DNA of 64,000 nt from Massospora cicadina (GCA_022478985.1 JAKSZP010015910.1:1-64000), one strand, 5' to 3'. Numbered from the stretch's first letter, positions 1 through 12,359 are shown. Notes: generated by a model not told the origin, from the letters alone. Program-made: numbers and translations.

Positions 1-660
1 TAATCTTGGGATTTGGGCTCCAGTTGAACAGACCCATTGTAAAATACTGCCTTGCTCTTGGTCTTGAGCCTCATCAGGCGAAAAATGAGAGTCCATGATA
101 GTGATAGATGTTGTCACTGGTGCGTAACTCAGAGTGCCCCTGTAGTGAGCACCAGTCTGGAAGTTTTGAATTACACTTCTAATAGGGCAGGTTTAATCTC
201 GAAGTTACACTGGGTGGATTCTCCAAAAAGGCGTTAAATTTAATTGAAAATACAGGTTATAATTCGACCTAATCTTTATTTTCGAAAAGAGGGAATATTT
301 ATAGGCTTTTTTATGGTTCATAATCTATCAGAGCGAATTAATCTCTGCACAATTAAATCTTCAAACAATTGATCAGGATCAGATTGATCACTAACCTTGT
401 TAGATTGTGATATATTACTCACTCCTTCCGATGATGTCAGGGGAATTGAAGTAGATTTTTCAGAGATATGAGAATTTGGTAAAATCTCAACAGTGATCAA
501 TTGGGCAAGTTCACATGGGGCTTCCTTATAGCTCCAGGTATTAGAGTTGGTAGCGCCACCACTTCCTAGGTGCACACACCCAACCTACCCTTGAGGATCT
601 TCAGCCCACCCTTACAGACAAAGACCCATATTCTAATTATAAAAGATAGGTGAGAAAAAG
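1..660 (-). pseudogene. Decayed 5' part of an LTR retroelement (LTR end, primer region, gag-like start)
   Basis: Read on the minus strand, an AAAGTTCTTTTTCTC stretch near 640-660 is followed by a GTGGTGGCGCTACCA segment near 545-565. That segment resembles the one on the plus strand near 8,585-8,600 (GTGGTCGGCGCTACCA), as expected for the LTR/primer-site junction of related elements. From about 575 down to 318 an 85-residue open stretch (SGGATNSNTW near its start, Ser/Asp-rich later) could be the start of a gag. No catalytic domain is visible and the element leaves the window on the left. Family assignment is inference. Confidence 0.3.
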
Positions 661-1299
661 AACTTTAATAGGGAATTCAAGGTATTTATACTTAGGTTTT
701 TTCATTGCAATCTTACGTTCATATATCAACAAACATTAGTACTTATTTCTGGAAAACAAGCCTATCATCAGCATCCTCTTTTGGCAACCATTACCTCAAA
801 ATCTTCATAATCAATTGCTAACTATTAAATAGATTCATCCTCTAAATCAATCACCATTTAATAATAGTAAGTTATTAGTCTAATTTATTTAAATATCCTC
901 ATACTTGATCGCTAGTAATTATGAACTATAGGTGAAAAATAATGGAATTTAAATTTCCGCTTATCAGAAATTTTATCATTGATGCTGCAATATGATTGTC
1001 CAGAGCAAGAGTCACCAGTCAATCCTAAAATCTATGATCTTGACTATACTTTGCGTAAGTACATGTAATCTCAAGCTCCTAGAAATTAAATGACAATAGA
1101 ATGTCTCGCCTATAGGAAACACTCAGCATTTTATTTGCTGACAATTGGTGTGTACATATTGTTACATCGCTTCACTAGTAAACGTTAACATTAATAAATT
1201 AATGGTATAAACTTATCAATTACCATCAGCTTCTGTCACTGTTAATTGAGATACTAATTGCTAATATGGATTATCCCTGATACTCTAGAAATGGTTGAT
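661..1299. other. AT-rich stretch with no recognised gene
   Basis: Very AT-rich with stops in all frames. It probably holds decayed LTR or RT sequence of the neighbouring elements. I see no motif I can assign. Confidence 0.5.
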
Positions 1300-2330
1300 A
1301 CAAAAAATAGCTCAACAAAGAAATAATGAGAACAAATCTGAACCTGATAATATTAATAGTTTGTTGAAATATCTAAACTTGAGCATATGAGGAGCACAAC
1401 TTGAAAACATATAATAGTATTATCACAACTAAAAAAATTAATTGACAGCCATGTTTAGTTAACCAAAACCCTTAGTCTCAAAACATTGAGAGAAACCCAT
1501 TATAGTAAAATCCTAACAACTTTTTTCCTATGTACAGATGCAAGTGACATTGGGCTCAAGTAATAATCGCCCATTAGGAGGAAAAAGGGATAGACAATTT
1601 TTCAAGTACTACTTCATGGCATCTACTAGAGCTGAAAAGAATTACACTGTGATGGAAAGAAAATTCCTAGTGGTAATAAGAGCAGTGAAGCACTTTTGAT
1701 AATACTTGTACAGTTTACAATTTATAATCTTTATGGATCACACATCATTCTATTGCTGCACAACATGATCTATTCAGATGGACGCCATGCCTGACGGGCA
1801 GTACAACTCCAAGGGTATGATTTTTGGACCATACACAGAGCAGGCAGCAAAGATCTCAACCTAGTCGGACATTCTTGATTGCTTTATTCCACCTCCAAGC
1901 ACATGAGAGCAATCACCTAAAAAACTTGATTAGATTACCAAAGGATGAATGGCAAGATGTGACCAATGGAGTGTAGCTATCCTAAATTTTTCTTTATATA
2001 GTTAACCAGCCTATTAATGCAAATCTAGATTAAGATCAAGGAAAATTATTACCCATACATCTGACCTAGTTATAGAATGAAACTTATGATGGAAGCACAC
2101 ATAATGTTAGCTCTAGCCACTTCCAAGAGACATTGACATACCTAAGAGACCAGTTCTATTGGGAGTTGATGTCAGACAAAGTACATCAAAAAATAGTGAA
2201 TCTGTATCTTGAGCAAGCTTCAGACCTCTAGAGAAGTGCTTTTAATTCCAGCTGATTCCGCCAACAGCCTCAATCCACAACACATTCATTGACATGATAA
2301 GTGTTGATATTGTTAACCAGATTATGGCTC
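1300..2330 (+). pseudogene. Element F: decayed gypsy RNase H and integrase N-terminal part
   Basis: The stretch 1,535-1,860 reads as a Ty3/gypsy RNase H with stops and frameshifts: LCTDASDIGLK (first catalytic Asp), then RAEKNYTVMERKFLVV (the catalytic-Glu segment), then a YLYSLQF..MDH segment and GYDFWTIHRAGSKD, typical of the end of the domain. About 300 bases later (2,210-2,320) is a stretch like the linker before the integrase core. The integrase core resumes at 8,690, so F is interrupted by roughly 6.3 kb that includes LINE copy 1. The reading is by domain-order similarity; the element cannot encode a working product. Confidence 0.7.
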
Positions 2331-2627
2331 TTTTTGATATCAGCTATCATGATTTATTAATCAGGCATCAATGCCAATTAACTTATATAATTTAAGGGTT
2401 CTGACTTTACTTAATATAATTGATTCAATGAATTACCTTATGTCAGGCACCCGTGCCAACTAAATTCTGCTGGTTCAACTTTTGCAGTCAGCGGATCCCT
2501 GCGGGTTTGGGATAATTACATCATGTAACCTTGACTACTTAATATTGTTTAACTTTCAAGAATTCAGTGGATCTCAGCGCTTAAAATGTCAGGTGATCAA
2601 GCCATCTGATTTTCTCGATTGACCCTG
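2331..2627. other. Sequence between element F and LINE copy 1
   Basis: AT-rich DNA that belongs to whatever interrupted element F before or along with the LINE. No coding similarity recognised. Confidence 0.4.
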
Positions 2628-2646
2628 CTTTAATTTTTGGTTGTTT
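2628..2646. repeat. Target-site duplication of LINE copy 1, 3' side
   Basis: The 19-mer CTTTAATTTTTGGTTGTTT is present exactly here and again at 7,884-7,902. The two copies flank the LINE precisely, and the T-rich target is what an APE-type endonuclease would nick. Confidence 0.93.
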
Positions 2647-2803
2647 TTTTTATTTAACCGAGGTAAGCCAACCAGGGGATGGACATTACCAAATATATGT
2701 GAAACTTAGAGAATAACTAACAAATATATAAAAAATTGGGCACCCCAGGGTACTCAAGTTACCCCTGTTGCCAGCGGGACTGCTAGGTATGAGGGTTGGT
2801 GCG
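2647..2803 (-). other. LINE copy 1 3' UTR and tail
   Basis: Downstream of the ORF2 stop on the minus strand. It contains GGCAACAGGGGTAACTTGAG and CTGGGGTGCCC and ends with CCTGGTTGGCTTACCTCGGT followed by TAAATAAAAAAAA. The same landmarks occur in the truncated LINE at 41,604-41,747, and the last about 25 bases resemble the 3' ends of the SINEs in this window. Confidence 0.85.
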
Positions 2804-5800
2804 CTACTCTGAGGGGGTTTCCCTTACTATGGAGCAGGTGTGAAGGAAAGGATCTGTGTGGAGGAACCAGAGTGGGAACCATGATTCTATGAGCGCTTTT
2901 TGTCTTGGTCTCATATATCCATAGAGCCAGGCTTGGAAGTGCTCTAGTAAGTGGACATGGAATCTGTTGATAATCCTATGAATGGTTGGGACCGTGCCCT
3001 TGAACGCATCTAATGCAATTGTGTGTATTGTCCACATTGCAACGGGTATTTATCAGGGAGCGGAGGGTAGATGGGATTGGTGACTCGATCTGGAGCGTGA
3101 AGATGCTCTTTGATATCAAGAATTCCTGTTCATTTTGAATCTTGAGCAGGCGTGCGACTTCCTGCCATATAGCTTTGGTTAAGGGGCATGTTTCTAAGCG
3201 GTGATGTAGGGATCCCTCCCCTCCACATACTGCACATGTTTTGTGGAGGGAGTTGGAGCGGTTCGCCATCCTATAGGTCCTTCTCAGACAGCGCCAGGCG
3301 TTTGCTCTTATCCTTGGTTGTAGGAGTGGGTGGTGTGTCATTTTCCACATTGCTTTCTGAGTGGTTAAATCATAGGGAATGTCCAACATATCTAGGTATT
3401 CTATCCTAGCTATGTTTGGGGTTGTTGCGAGCATATCCCTCTGGGGGTGGTTTTCTGGGTTTCTTAATTTGAATTGGGGGCTGGGTCATCCCCTTCCCTG
3501 TATAGTATTCATGTTCTCTATGGTCCATCCCATATGGCGGATTTTTTGGAGGATATGTTTGAAATGAGGGGAGGTTCCATGCGGACCCATTGCAGTAGGA
3601 TGTTTGGAAAGGTATGAAAGTAGTCTGGGTGGACTATGTGGGTTGGTTAATTTGAGCGCCTGTGCAAAGTTAGTCCTTGCTGCTCTGGACCAATGTTGTT
3701 GCGGGAGGTCTGGAGCAAGGATTTCCACTATCCAGGTACCTAGGATGTGATTGGCGTGGATCTCAAAATCTATTAGTCCTATGCCTCCGCTTGAGAGTGG
3801 GCCAAATAGTGTTTCCATCCGTGTAGGAGGGTGAGAGCCAGGCCACAACCAGCCCTGGATAAGCGCGCGAATTGAGGTTATAAAGGTAGGTGAGGAGGCT
3901 ATCGCATGGGCCTGGTACCACAGTATTGGGAGAATGAGCGAGTTAGCAACTGTAACTCGTCCTGTTAGTCCTGGGGGTTCTCCCCTTGATGGAGACTACG
4001 CGTTTGGATACCCGTTGTAACAGGTTACTTTCCATTGTCTCATTAGCATATCCCCCTGATTCTAGCCAGATTCCAAGGTGTCAGACAGGAGTGGTGGTGG
4101 GAGGTGTTGCAAAGGGTAAAATGATTGGGTTCTTTCTTCAAGTGTTGGTAAGAGGTTCTGATGTTGTGGCCCAATTGTTTGTATATTTGCCTAAGAGGAT
4201 GATTTATGTCTTCCTTTTGTTGAGCGATGCATTGCTAACCTTAGAGTGTTCCACTAGATTGCGTTCCAGCTGTTGGGCATCTTCATTGTTTGCTATACCT
4301 GCTATGCAGTCATCTGCAAAGGCCAGTATCTTGACTGTTGGTTGTCCTTGTGCGGTTATCCCCATGAGACGTGAGTCAGTTACTCGGAGGAGTGGGTCAA
4401 AGCTGAAATTATATATAGCAGTGGGCTGAGGGGATCCCCTTTATTGAGCCCTCTGTGTGGTTTAATCTTATTTGTTAAGAATCCAGGGCCACATACAGCC
4501 ATGGTTGCAGATTCTGTTAGGAGCATCGCCCATTTTATGAATCTTGGTGGGAGTTTGAAGGCATGTAGACATTCTTTTAGGTATGGCCAGCTAACACAGT
4601 CATACGCCTTTTCTTGATCCAAGAAGACCAGGGCACCAGTTGCTTTGGATTGGCAAATATTTGCAACAGGGTGAATGTTGTTCCAGATTGAACGCCCTGG
4701 TATAAACCCAAACTGGTTGGGTGACAGGACGTCAGAGGCAATTGCGCCTAATCTAGCTGCTAAAACTTTTGTTAGAATTTTTGTGTCAGTATTAAGAGTG
4801 CAATTGGGAGCCAGTTGGCCAGGTCCAGCTTGTCACCCTTTTTATACAAGGTTATAACATAGGATTCATGGCCTCCTGGTAATAGGCGTGTTTCTAACAA
4901 GCTCTGGTTCATAGGCGCCAATAGGAGGGGGGCGATTTGTTGAAAATATTTTTTGTAAAATTCGTAGGGTATCCTATCAGGCCCTGGGCATTTCCTACGT
5001 GGTGCACCGCGAATTGTTTCCCAAAGCTCCTCCCGTTTAATAAGGAATAGTATATTGTAATTCGGTGGTGTAAATTGTATCTCAGCAGTTTGAATAAATT
5101 CTTTAATTTTTTGTGAATTTGTTGGTGTTTTGCAATATAATTTGGTGTAATAGTGGTGTACTTCCGCCTTGACCTCCTCAGGGTCAGTTGCCACGGTGCT
5201 GTTGGTCTTGTGGACCTGTGTGCACGCGGGCTGGTTTCCACGGGAATGGAATTGGTGGAAGAAGTATGTTGAACAGGTTTTGCCTTCCTTTATGACTTAC
5301 CTTTGTTTGATACTTTGATTCTGTGTTGGTGTTCAAAAATGAGGTTGTTATGTTGGGCTGAAATTTCTGCCCATTTGCATCCCCAGTAAGGGCTATAGCC
5401 AGACCTTGGAGTTTTTATTTCCAGGTGGTCTAGTTCCACCAAGGTACGCTTGATTGTGGCCGTGTCCGCAGTGTGCTTACATGATGCAATATGTCAGGTT
5501 TTGTTAATTAAATCCTTTTTGAAAATTTCCCATGTTCTGATGGGATCCAAAGTGAATGGGGTTGTGAATTCTGGGTTCATATCCTTGTTTTCAACCCAGT
5601 CGGATATCTTGGGCAATTTTAAATTTTCTGGGTGAAGCTTTCTCCAAGGTGACACCTGTGTGTGGGATTGAGTTGGTGTTAACTGCACTGTAACTAATTG
5701 GTGTTCAGAAAAATTGATCTTTTTTGTTGTAAATTTGGAGATTCTTGAGTGGTGGGATTGCAGGATGAGGATGTGGTCAATATGACTAATCGATATGAGC

Positions 5801-6366
5801 ACTACCTTGCGTATGTTAGGTCTCATCATGTGGGGAAGGATTGGTGAATTGGGGGGAAGAGCATCCTGTAAGCCAAGAGATGCCTTCATTGTGCGATATT
5901 TAATGCGTCCAGGTGGATATCCTCTGGGATTAGGCCATTGATCTGTATTGGGGTTATCCCAGCAGTTGAAATCGCCTAACATGATGATATCTGGTGGGAG
6001 GGTGAGAGTAGAAATGCTTTCAAAAAATTGTTTTCTCTCAGTTGCAGTGCACGGTGCATAGATATATGCTAACAAAATTATTTCATCTTGACATGTGATT
6101 GTTGCTACCAGGACTCAACCGTGCAAGTGTGATGATGAGTTTGTAATTTTAAATTTTTTGTTGTTTTGGGCTATCACCCCACAGTGAGACGTCCATACTG
6201 ATTGTGATGGTGCGACCCTGGTTGACCAGGATTCTTCTTCCTCTTGTAGGCAGTGGGTTTCTTGGATGGCCAAGATGTCTACAAGAGGTTTTCTCAGGAA
6301 TGCCAGCTTTTTGGCTTAGGACATATGAGCCCTGGCTCCCATGATGTTTAGCGTCCCTATTGACAC
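2804..6366 (-). pseudogene. LINE copy 1 ORF2 remnant: endonuclease, reverse transcriptase, zf-RVT
   Basis: ORF2 would nick DNA and reverse-transcribe the LINE RNA at the target. The APE endonuclease (about 6,350-5,500) shows IQETH, YAPCTATER, GDFNCW and HIDHIL. The RT (about 5,200-4,100) shows the YDCVSWPYL and GDPLSPLLY segments; the region matching the FADD box of copy 2 lies near 4,320. The C-terminal part (about 3,850-2,804) has FGPLSSGGIGL and a CxxC..H..C finger (CAVCGGEGSLHHRLETC). Lesions include a TGA after INKT at about 5,494 that is shared with copy 2, several frameshifts, and a first Met codon of copy 2 (ATG) that reads ACG here. Dead copy. Confidence 0.9.
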
Positions 6367-6427
6367 TAGGTGCCTGCGGTGCCTCAGGAGTGGTTGGGAG
6401 GGCCCTCTGGCCCTATCCCATCGCGGC

Positions 6428-7804
6428 TCATTTTGGCCATGCTCCACGTCTGTACTCCAACTCTTTGAATGCCATTGTTGGTTCCCTTGATCTAACCCAA
6501 TGATTCAAGGGTATTGCAGTTTTTTGCATTTGCGTCAAATTTCCCCGCACAGGTCTCATGTTGATTTGATGCGGATTGTTGATTGGATTTTATATTTTTG
6601 AGGTTCACCTTTGTTGCATTGTGCACCGCATTTTTGCCCAAATTGTGGTTGCATTGTTCCTCAGTATGTGCATGACTGATGACGCTTTGTGGCTCATCCA
6701 GTTACTGTGAAAATTTTTGACCTGGGCATATTGTTCTGATTGGTTGGTTTGGTGAATATCCAAATTATCCTCCCAAATTTGTCTGGGGTTTGTGGTGGAC
6801 TCCGCGTGTGCCGCTGCTTTGGCTGCTGCTCTCTTGCGGGCTTTTTGTGCTGCTTTACACTGTTTACTTGTAACTGGTCCACGATGGAGTATAGTCCATC
6901 TTCACCCAGCAGAATGGGTGGTGGCCATCAGTCATTTTGGCGAAGTTTTCATTATCTTCATCCATATCTTCTTCATAAAAATCATTTTCTATTAAGCCCT
7001 CTTTCACAGGGCATGCATGTTCCTTATGGCCCAGCGAGCCACAGTGGTTGCAAATGGGTGGTGCGCGTTCTGGTGTAACTCGAAATTCAGCTGACTGGCC
7101 CCCATCTGCAAAGTGAAATTCTGATGTGTGGGGAGTTCTGAATAAATCCTCTTCCACTTCTGGGAAGGGGTTGATTACAGCAATAGCTTTGCCCGTGCAC
7201 AGGTCTGGCATTAAGCAAAATTGCTGTAATTCGAGTTGTTGGATTTCTCTGTAGACCACAAGACCTTTGCGGAGCTCCTCCTCGATTACCTTATGAGGAA
7301 GGTTGGTGAGGAGTGAGTCAAAGGAGATGAACAAAGTTTTCACGTTGTTCCATCTGGTGCACGCGGTGTGCACAATTTTTTGCCCTTGGGGAGGGCAATT
7401 TCCACACAGACTTTTGCTGCGGCATTGGCTTCATCAGCTGTTTCAAAACCAATGTCAATCCATCCGCAGCCCATGTTGTTGGTGGCTACGTACACCGCGT
7501 GAGGGAAAAGTGAGAGCTGTGCCTCACATGTTTTCTCCCACAGGGTCAGTGACTCATCCCCAAGGAAGAGTCTGATCCCGTGCTCCACCTTTGACAAAGG
7601 TTGGTTGAACTGAATGTACATATATTGCGCGTGCTTTACAGTGAATACCATAAACCCAGATGGTGTCTGAGTTTGTGATTTTTTTACGGATTGGGTTTCT
7701 GGTCCCCCTCCAGGGCGTTTCTTGCCCTTAGTTGCACCATTGAGCACACCACTCGCCGTGACGCTCGCCCATGTTGTATTGTTTTTGTTATTAAAGTCGC
7801 CCAT
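6428..7804 (-). pseudogene. LINE copy 1 ORF1 remnant (gag-like, CCHC zinc knuckle)
   Basis: ORF1 proteins of LINEs bind the element RNA. It starts with an ATG at 7,804 (MGDFNNKNNTTW). The first part stays open to 7,340, ending in RAPDGTT. The continuation lies in the -1 frame from about 7,373 (ending near 6,864) and carries a zinc knuckle CNHCGSLGHKEHAC near 7,060-7,020. Another single-base change near 6,915 shifts the frame again relative to copy 2. The ORF1 stop matching copy 2 is the TGA at 6,428-6,430. The first frame change sits at exactly the same place in copy 2. Confidence 0.85.
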
Positions 7805-7883
7805 CTTTCCAGTTTGTGATTATCCAAATTTGCTGTTCAAATCAAATTGTAGTAACTAAAGTGATTGTTAGGAGAAAGGAAAA

Positions 7884-7902
7884 CTTTAATTTTTGGTTGT
7901 TT
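7884..7902. repeat. Target-site duplication of LINE copy 1, 5' side
   Basis: Exact second copy of the 19-mer at 2,628-2,646. It sets the 5' end of the LINE at 7,883. Confidence 0.93.
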
Positions 7903-8058
7903 CAGTCTTAATTTAGCTCATCAAAATGAGTTTTTAATGTCTGACGGTTCCCAAAGCATCTGGATAAATCACCCAATTTATTTTTAAGGATAATTTTATG
8001 GTGTAGCTTCAAGTCATGCCCTCCAACCAATTGGTTTGAGCTATTTTAATACAATATT

Positions 8059-8170
8059 CATTTTCATAAATTTACCAGTGACTAATGCTGAGGATCAATC
8101 TTTAACTAAATTTCATTTTAACAAGATTTACCTGCGATTAATGCCAAGGACCAATCTACAACTAATATTT
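8059..8170 (+). repeat. Two-unit degenerate tandem repeat, about 56 bp
   Basis: Unit one (8,059-8,113) and unit two (8,114-8,170) share the order CATTTT, ATTTACC, TAATGC, AGGA, CAATCT, AACTAA. Both are interrupted by scattered substitutions. Possibly a repeat inside an LTR or a small local duplication. Confidence 0.55.
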
Positions 8171-8420
8171 TATTAAGGATTTAGGCAGAAAATGCAGTAA
8201 TTTTATATTTATGATTGCCAGCTGAAGTTGCTGTGCAATTTGTGATAGGGTTACTTGAAGATGTTGCTGAAAATTTCTGGAATATATTTTTAGTTGCTGG
8301 TGGGTTAAACCAATGATATTTCATGAGTTTCTGGAGAACTATGCCAAAGATGGGTAAGGTTGGAGCCTTACCAATGTATTATGCCCCATGATACCCCAGA
8401 ATCCAATATAACCCCAGATC

Positions 8421-8680
8421 GTATAAAAGTTAGTTAGTTAGGCTGATCAGCTATAAAAACCCCACCTTTTTAACTAAATAAAGTTCTACATTCTCCTATT
8501 CTTTTTTCAAGTATCTGTTACTAGAAACCTGGATAGCAAGAGATCTAAAAGGATTAGATGCTGGGTCAAGCATCTAGGGAGTGGTCGGCGCTACCACTCC
8601 CCCCTGATGCCAATAAAGGCAGCGTAGCAAGGGGTCAACAGTCCTCATGCTGTTGATTCTGGAACACTAGCCAAGTTACT
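8421..8680 (+). promoter_or_regulatory. LTR-like 3' part with TATA-like and polyadenylation signals
   Basis: CTATAAAAACCCC (8,451-8,463) is a TATA-like signal. ACTAAATAAAGTT (8,475-8,487) holds a polyadenylation-like hexamer. They are followed by GTGGTCGGCGCTACCA near 8,585, similar to the junction near 550 on the minus strand. This looks like the end of an LTR plus primer region lodged inside element F. The left LTR boundary is not resolved. Confidence 0.4.
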
Positions 8681-9157
8681 GAACCATTGAAAAATAATGA
8701 ATTTTTCAAAAATAGGAAAGTTGCCTATTGCCTCAAGTGGATCCAAGTTTATCATCATATCTGTTGACCAGATCACCAATTGGTTTAAAAATCAGATGTC
8801 AAGACATATATCACAGGAACAACCGCCAGATTCCTGTATAAGCAAGTGTTAAAAAACATGGATGCCCTCCTATTCTGCTATCAGATAATGGAAAGTTCTT
8901 TATCTCTGTTACCATAAGAAACTTATAGATCTAGTTATAGTAATGCTATTAAATTACCACTCCATACACCCCATCCTAAAACAGAAGCGTGAAACGCATG
9001 AATGGAACCTTAAGAATATAGAAGAAATATGACCCTGAATTTCAAGTTGAATTAGTACTAACTATTACCATTTGCGCTGCTAGAATACCAACTGTCAGAT
9101 AATAGAGTATTAGATAATATGGGAAGAGTATCAGTCCATTGAGCCCAACAAGGGGAA
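8681..9157 (+). pseudogene. Element F: integrase core, continuation
   Basis: A decayed retroviral-type integrase core. SGSKFIIISVDQITNWF carries the first catalytic Asp context, and HGCPPILLSDNGKFF carries the second (SDNG). Stops and frameshifts interrupt it. It continues the domain order of 1,300-2,330 (RNase H, integrase linker), so both parts belong to one plus-strand gypsy element split by later insertions. The end of the internal region is an A/G-rich tract (ACAAGGGGAA) right before the LTR at 9,158. Confidence 0.75.
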
Positions 9158-9831
9158 TGAAGTCTATAACAGAAAAAGATTTTAAAAGTTCCCCTAATTA
9201 ACTATATATAAAAATAAGCATTTTGTAAGGCTCAACTCTTTACAAGAACAAAAACATTAGACTAACTTAAGCCCAATTTACTCTGAGACAAAATCCTGGC
9301 TAATTAAAGACGATGATTATCTGAAGGTTGTGCAATTACTACATCAGGTGACTTATGAGGAAGTAGATTAAGTTGTACACTCAAAAGGGTACAAATCTAG
9401 AATCTTCCTAATGATTGACTTAATTAATACCAATCTTGTCAGATTTGCGTTATTTAAGCCATATTTCTAAACTATTATAATTAAGCTACAAAGGCATTCA
9501 TGAACCTAGAAGCAGTATCCAACAGACAGCCTTGATTAAGATATCCCCCTCTATTACTTACTTTGCTGATCTTTCTTATAAGGATTGTATTTTTAATGTG
9601 ACATATAAAAATCCATAAGCTGTTCTTAGGAAATATGACATTTTTTATTCATTATCTCTATTTTTGGTATCGTTGCTTCAAAAAATACTTTTGCTGATAT
9701 TACCATAGGAAGGATACTCTAGCTGACAGGACCTAAGAGTGATTTGGCGCCCTCAATTATAAATAAAATACATGCTGTAAGTCTTATAATGCTACAAGTA
9801 TTGACTGTTGGACTTCTTAGGCACAACACCA
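9158..9831 (+). repeat. P/F-family LTR, left copy (674 bp)
   Basis: Homologous along its length to 16,771-17,447. Shared blocks include GACAAAATCCTGG, TGACTTATGAGG, GGATACTCTAGCTGACAGGA and TGTTGGACTTCTT. The start was set by TG directly after a purine tract in both copies, and the end by CA, after which the copies diverge within a few bases. It serves at once as 3' LTR of F and 5' LTR of P (see findings). Confidence 0.75.
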
Positions 9832-10600
9832 TTGATCTACAATATAACATAAGCTCTATAAGGTAGTGCTCGCTACAGGGGTATCAGCCCTTGCTTAACA
9901 AAACATGCATTTAATAAATCACACCATGGAAGACAATATGGTTGATAGCTTAAACCTTTGGGTGAATAGCAGGGACAATGTAAATGACCAAATGGAAGTC
10001 CGCTCTTGGTCATATTTACAGAAGTAAAAGAAAATTTAATGGAGTTCCCAAAATCTCAACTTCAAACTTGGGTTTCCAATGAAGGAGTTTGAGACTTACT
10101 TTGAGGAGTATAAACCCAAAAGAAAGAGCCGGCTGAAAAAGGGCATCCACCATCAACAGAACTCTCATGAATCTATGTGAATTCAGTGCTTTCCCAGAGA
10201 CATATGGTTCAAGTGCAGGTCTGTTTCGGTACATAATGTGATCTGTAACCCAACACTTTACAATATTGTGCAATTATTAGGAGTACTTAAAGAGACTTCC
10301 CACATCATATTAATTCTCGAGGAGCCTTTCCAATGACCTACAAACAGGTATATAATTTGGCATCTCAAATTATAAGAAACATCCGCTGGCTGATCAAAGT
10401 GACTCATTTTTATATCATTCAACTCCATAACCCTATGAAGACCATTAATTCTGGAGTCGTTAAGTATGTGGGTAAAGCTATGGATTTTTCTAAGAAGGTA
10501 TTGCGGATCTGATGAAAAGACAAGTAAAATTCTTGAAGATATTGTGAAGAGATTCAATGACAAAACTCTGAAGCCCATGGTGAAAAGGAAAAATATGAAT
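9832..10600. other. Start of P internal region, no recognised domain
   Basis: Follows the left LTR. AT-rich with short open stretches on the minus strand (10,016-10,578) that show no family similarity. Probably primer site, leader and decayed gag. Confidence 0.4.
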
Positions 10601-12100
10601 TAAAAGCAATTATAATATGGAGGAACAAATATAGCTCCTTAAATCCCAACTTGATTTCTCCCTTAAGAGAACTGATGATCTTAAAGCCCAATAAATCTCA
10701 AAGCTTCAGTTGGTATATCAGAACCTTTTTCCCAAATAGCCCATGTCAAGCAAATTCTAAACTCTTATGTACCTCAGGCGACTACTCAATTAATTGCCAA
10801 CCGACTAAGCAAATTAGAGAGCAAAACACAAAGTAAATCATTTAGTTTAGTTATTCTAAATCTTCCATCGCCTAAAAGGAACTGGGAAACGCTAAGATAA
10901 TCTCACAGAAGAGCTGAAAGCCAAGAATAACATTTCTACATGCACTGGATGCCAAAAGATGAAGGAGGACTTAAGTTGGAGCATTAGAGTATTATAAGAT
11001 GAGAACAAACTCTTGCAAACTTACCCCTCATTCTTCATAAACAAATCCAAAGTTTGGACATCCATGTTGAGAACCTGGAGAATGATAAATTGTTTTCAAA
11101 AGAAGTGTTAATCTGCTGGTTATCGCACCAAGACTTACTCTAAAGGAATTAAGCAACATCTTAACCCTATGCAAGATCAAATTTGCTAATTCAACAAATA
11201 AGTCGAGCAGAGTGACACATGTACCAAACTTACTTTATCATAAGCTCCTGTAGTAAATGCTGTCACAAATTTTGAAGCCATTACTTTTAAATATACCTTC
11301 AAGAACAAGGTTACACATGAGCTAGAGGATCTTATCATTCCTCTACTTTTATGAAGCCGTGATGGAAGGTACAACTGGTCATCAAAAGGCTAATCATATT
11401 TTGTCTTGTTTAGATAGATGTTTCAGGAGGTTATGGTACCCCATATGGACGACCTGAACACCTAGAGTGAAGTTAAGGAAGCTATTAAAAATTGGTTTTA
11501 GCAAAGCTTAAGCATAAAGAAATAAGCCTTCATGAGAACTACGCTACACCAAAATAAAACCCTGGCCAATTTCGTGAATTGTTTTGTATCAAAGCTAAAA
11601 CGGCAATGACCACAAAGATGTTTATATTAGACAAAACAGTAGCTGCCGACAATGCTGTTTTACATAGTAATCCTGATCTATCCATGCCTTAACATCTATC
11701 AAATGAAATTTGACTTTGTAATAAGCAATAAAGAAGCCCTGCTCGTTGTGAGTGATATACACAAGGCAGAGACCTACCAAAAGGCTTCCACAAAACAAAA
11801 AGTATATCCCGTGGATAAAGCAAAGCCTAAAGAGGTGAGAAGCTTAAGTGCTACTATTGCAAGAAAAATAACCACACTGAAGATAAGTACTTTAGGATAA
11901 CCTCCCCTTGCTGAGCAGGGAAAAGGTTGTATTAGGGTCAGGTACCTCTAAAGCTGACCAGCCTAAGGTGCCTGAAAGCAAAACATTACCAATAGCGCAT
12001 CTCACGTGCATTGAAACAATTCTGGTGACGACTCTGAAGCGCTTACAAGGACAATGGTATTATAATTTAGGATCCATGCTGAGAAATCTATTCTGGATTG
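10601..12100 (+). pseudogene. Element P gag remnant with broken zinc knuckle
   Basis: Gag forms the particle and binds RNA. The clearest trace is at about 11,845-11,895, where KCYYCKKNNHTEDKYF has the C-x2-C-x4-H-x4-C spacing of a CCHC knuckle but Tyr replaces the last Cys. The stretch from 11,540 (LHQNKTLANFVNCFVSKLK) has the look of a gag C-terminal part. A protease follows at 12,380, as expected. Many stops; non-functional. Confidence 0.55.
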
Positions 12101-12359
12101 CTTGAACACCAAATAAAATATTGACAACGCCCAGGTCCTGATGGACAACTTATCTCAATAAGATTTCCAGATGTCAAAAAATAATTGATATGCCATTGAT
12201 GCTGAATGTTATCTTGCTTGTTAGTATGACCCATATCAAGCGTACACAGTCTAATCAAGATTAAGATATATCCTAAGTTTACTTAAAAAGCTCACGCAAC
12301 ATTCCATAGTTAAGAGGTTATAGCAATCCCACCAAAGCTTGGAGGAGCCATTGACAAAA

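Larger units (their letters stand above)
2647..7883 (-). mobile_element. LINE copy 1, full length (Tad-like non-LTR retrotransposon)
   Basis: A 5,237-bp minus-strand LINE bounded by a perfect 19-bp TSD. Order from the 5' end: short 5' UTR (7,883-7,805), ORF1 with a CCHC zinc knuckle, ORF2 with APE endonuclease, reverse transcriptase and C-terminal zf-RVT-type finger, then a 3' UTR ending in AAATAAAAAAAA next to the TSD. Its 5' end matches that of copy 2 (59,062 onward), both sharing TTAGTTACTACAATTTGATT soon after the start, so this copy is not 5' truncated. Both ORFs are broken by frameshifts and stops, so it is dead. No RNase H domain is evident. The clade (Tad-like, fungal) is inferred from domain layout. 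Confidence 0.93.

Noticed and set aside
7303..7575. Plus-strand open frame opposite LINE ORF1
   Set aside because: It is the antisense shadow of the conserved ORF1 sequence.
8059..8170. CRISPR-like or satellite array
   Set aside because: Only two degenerate units and no spacers.
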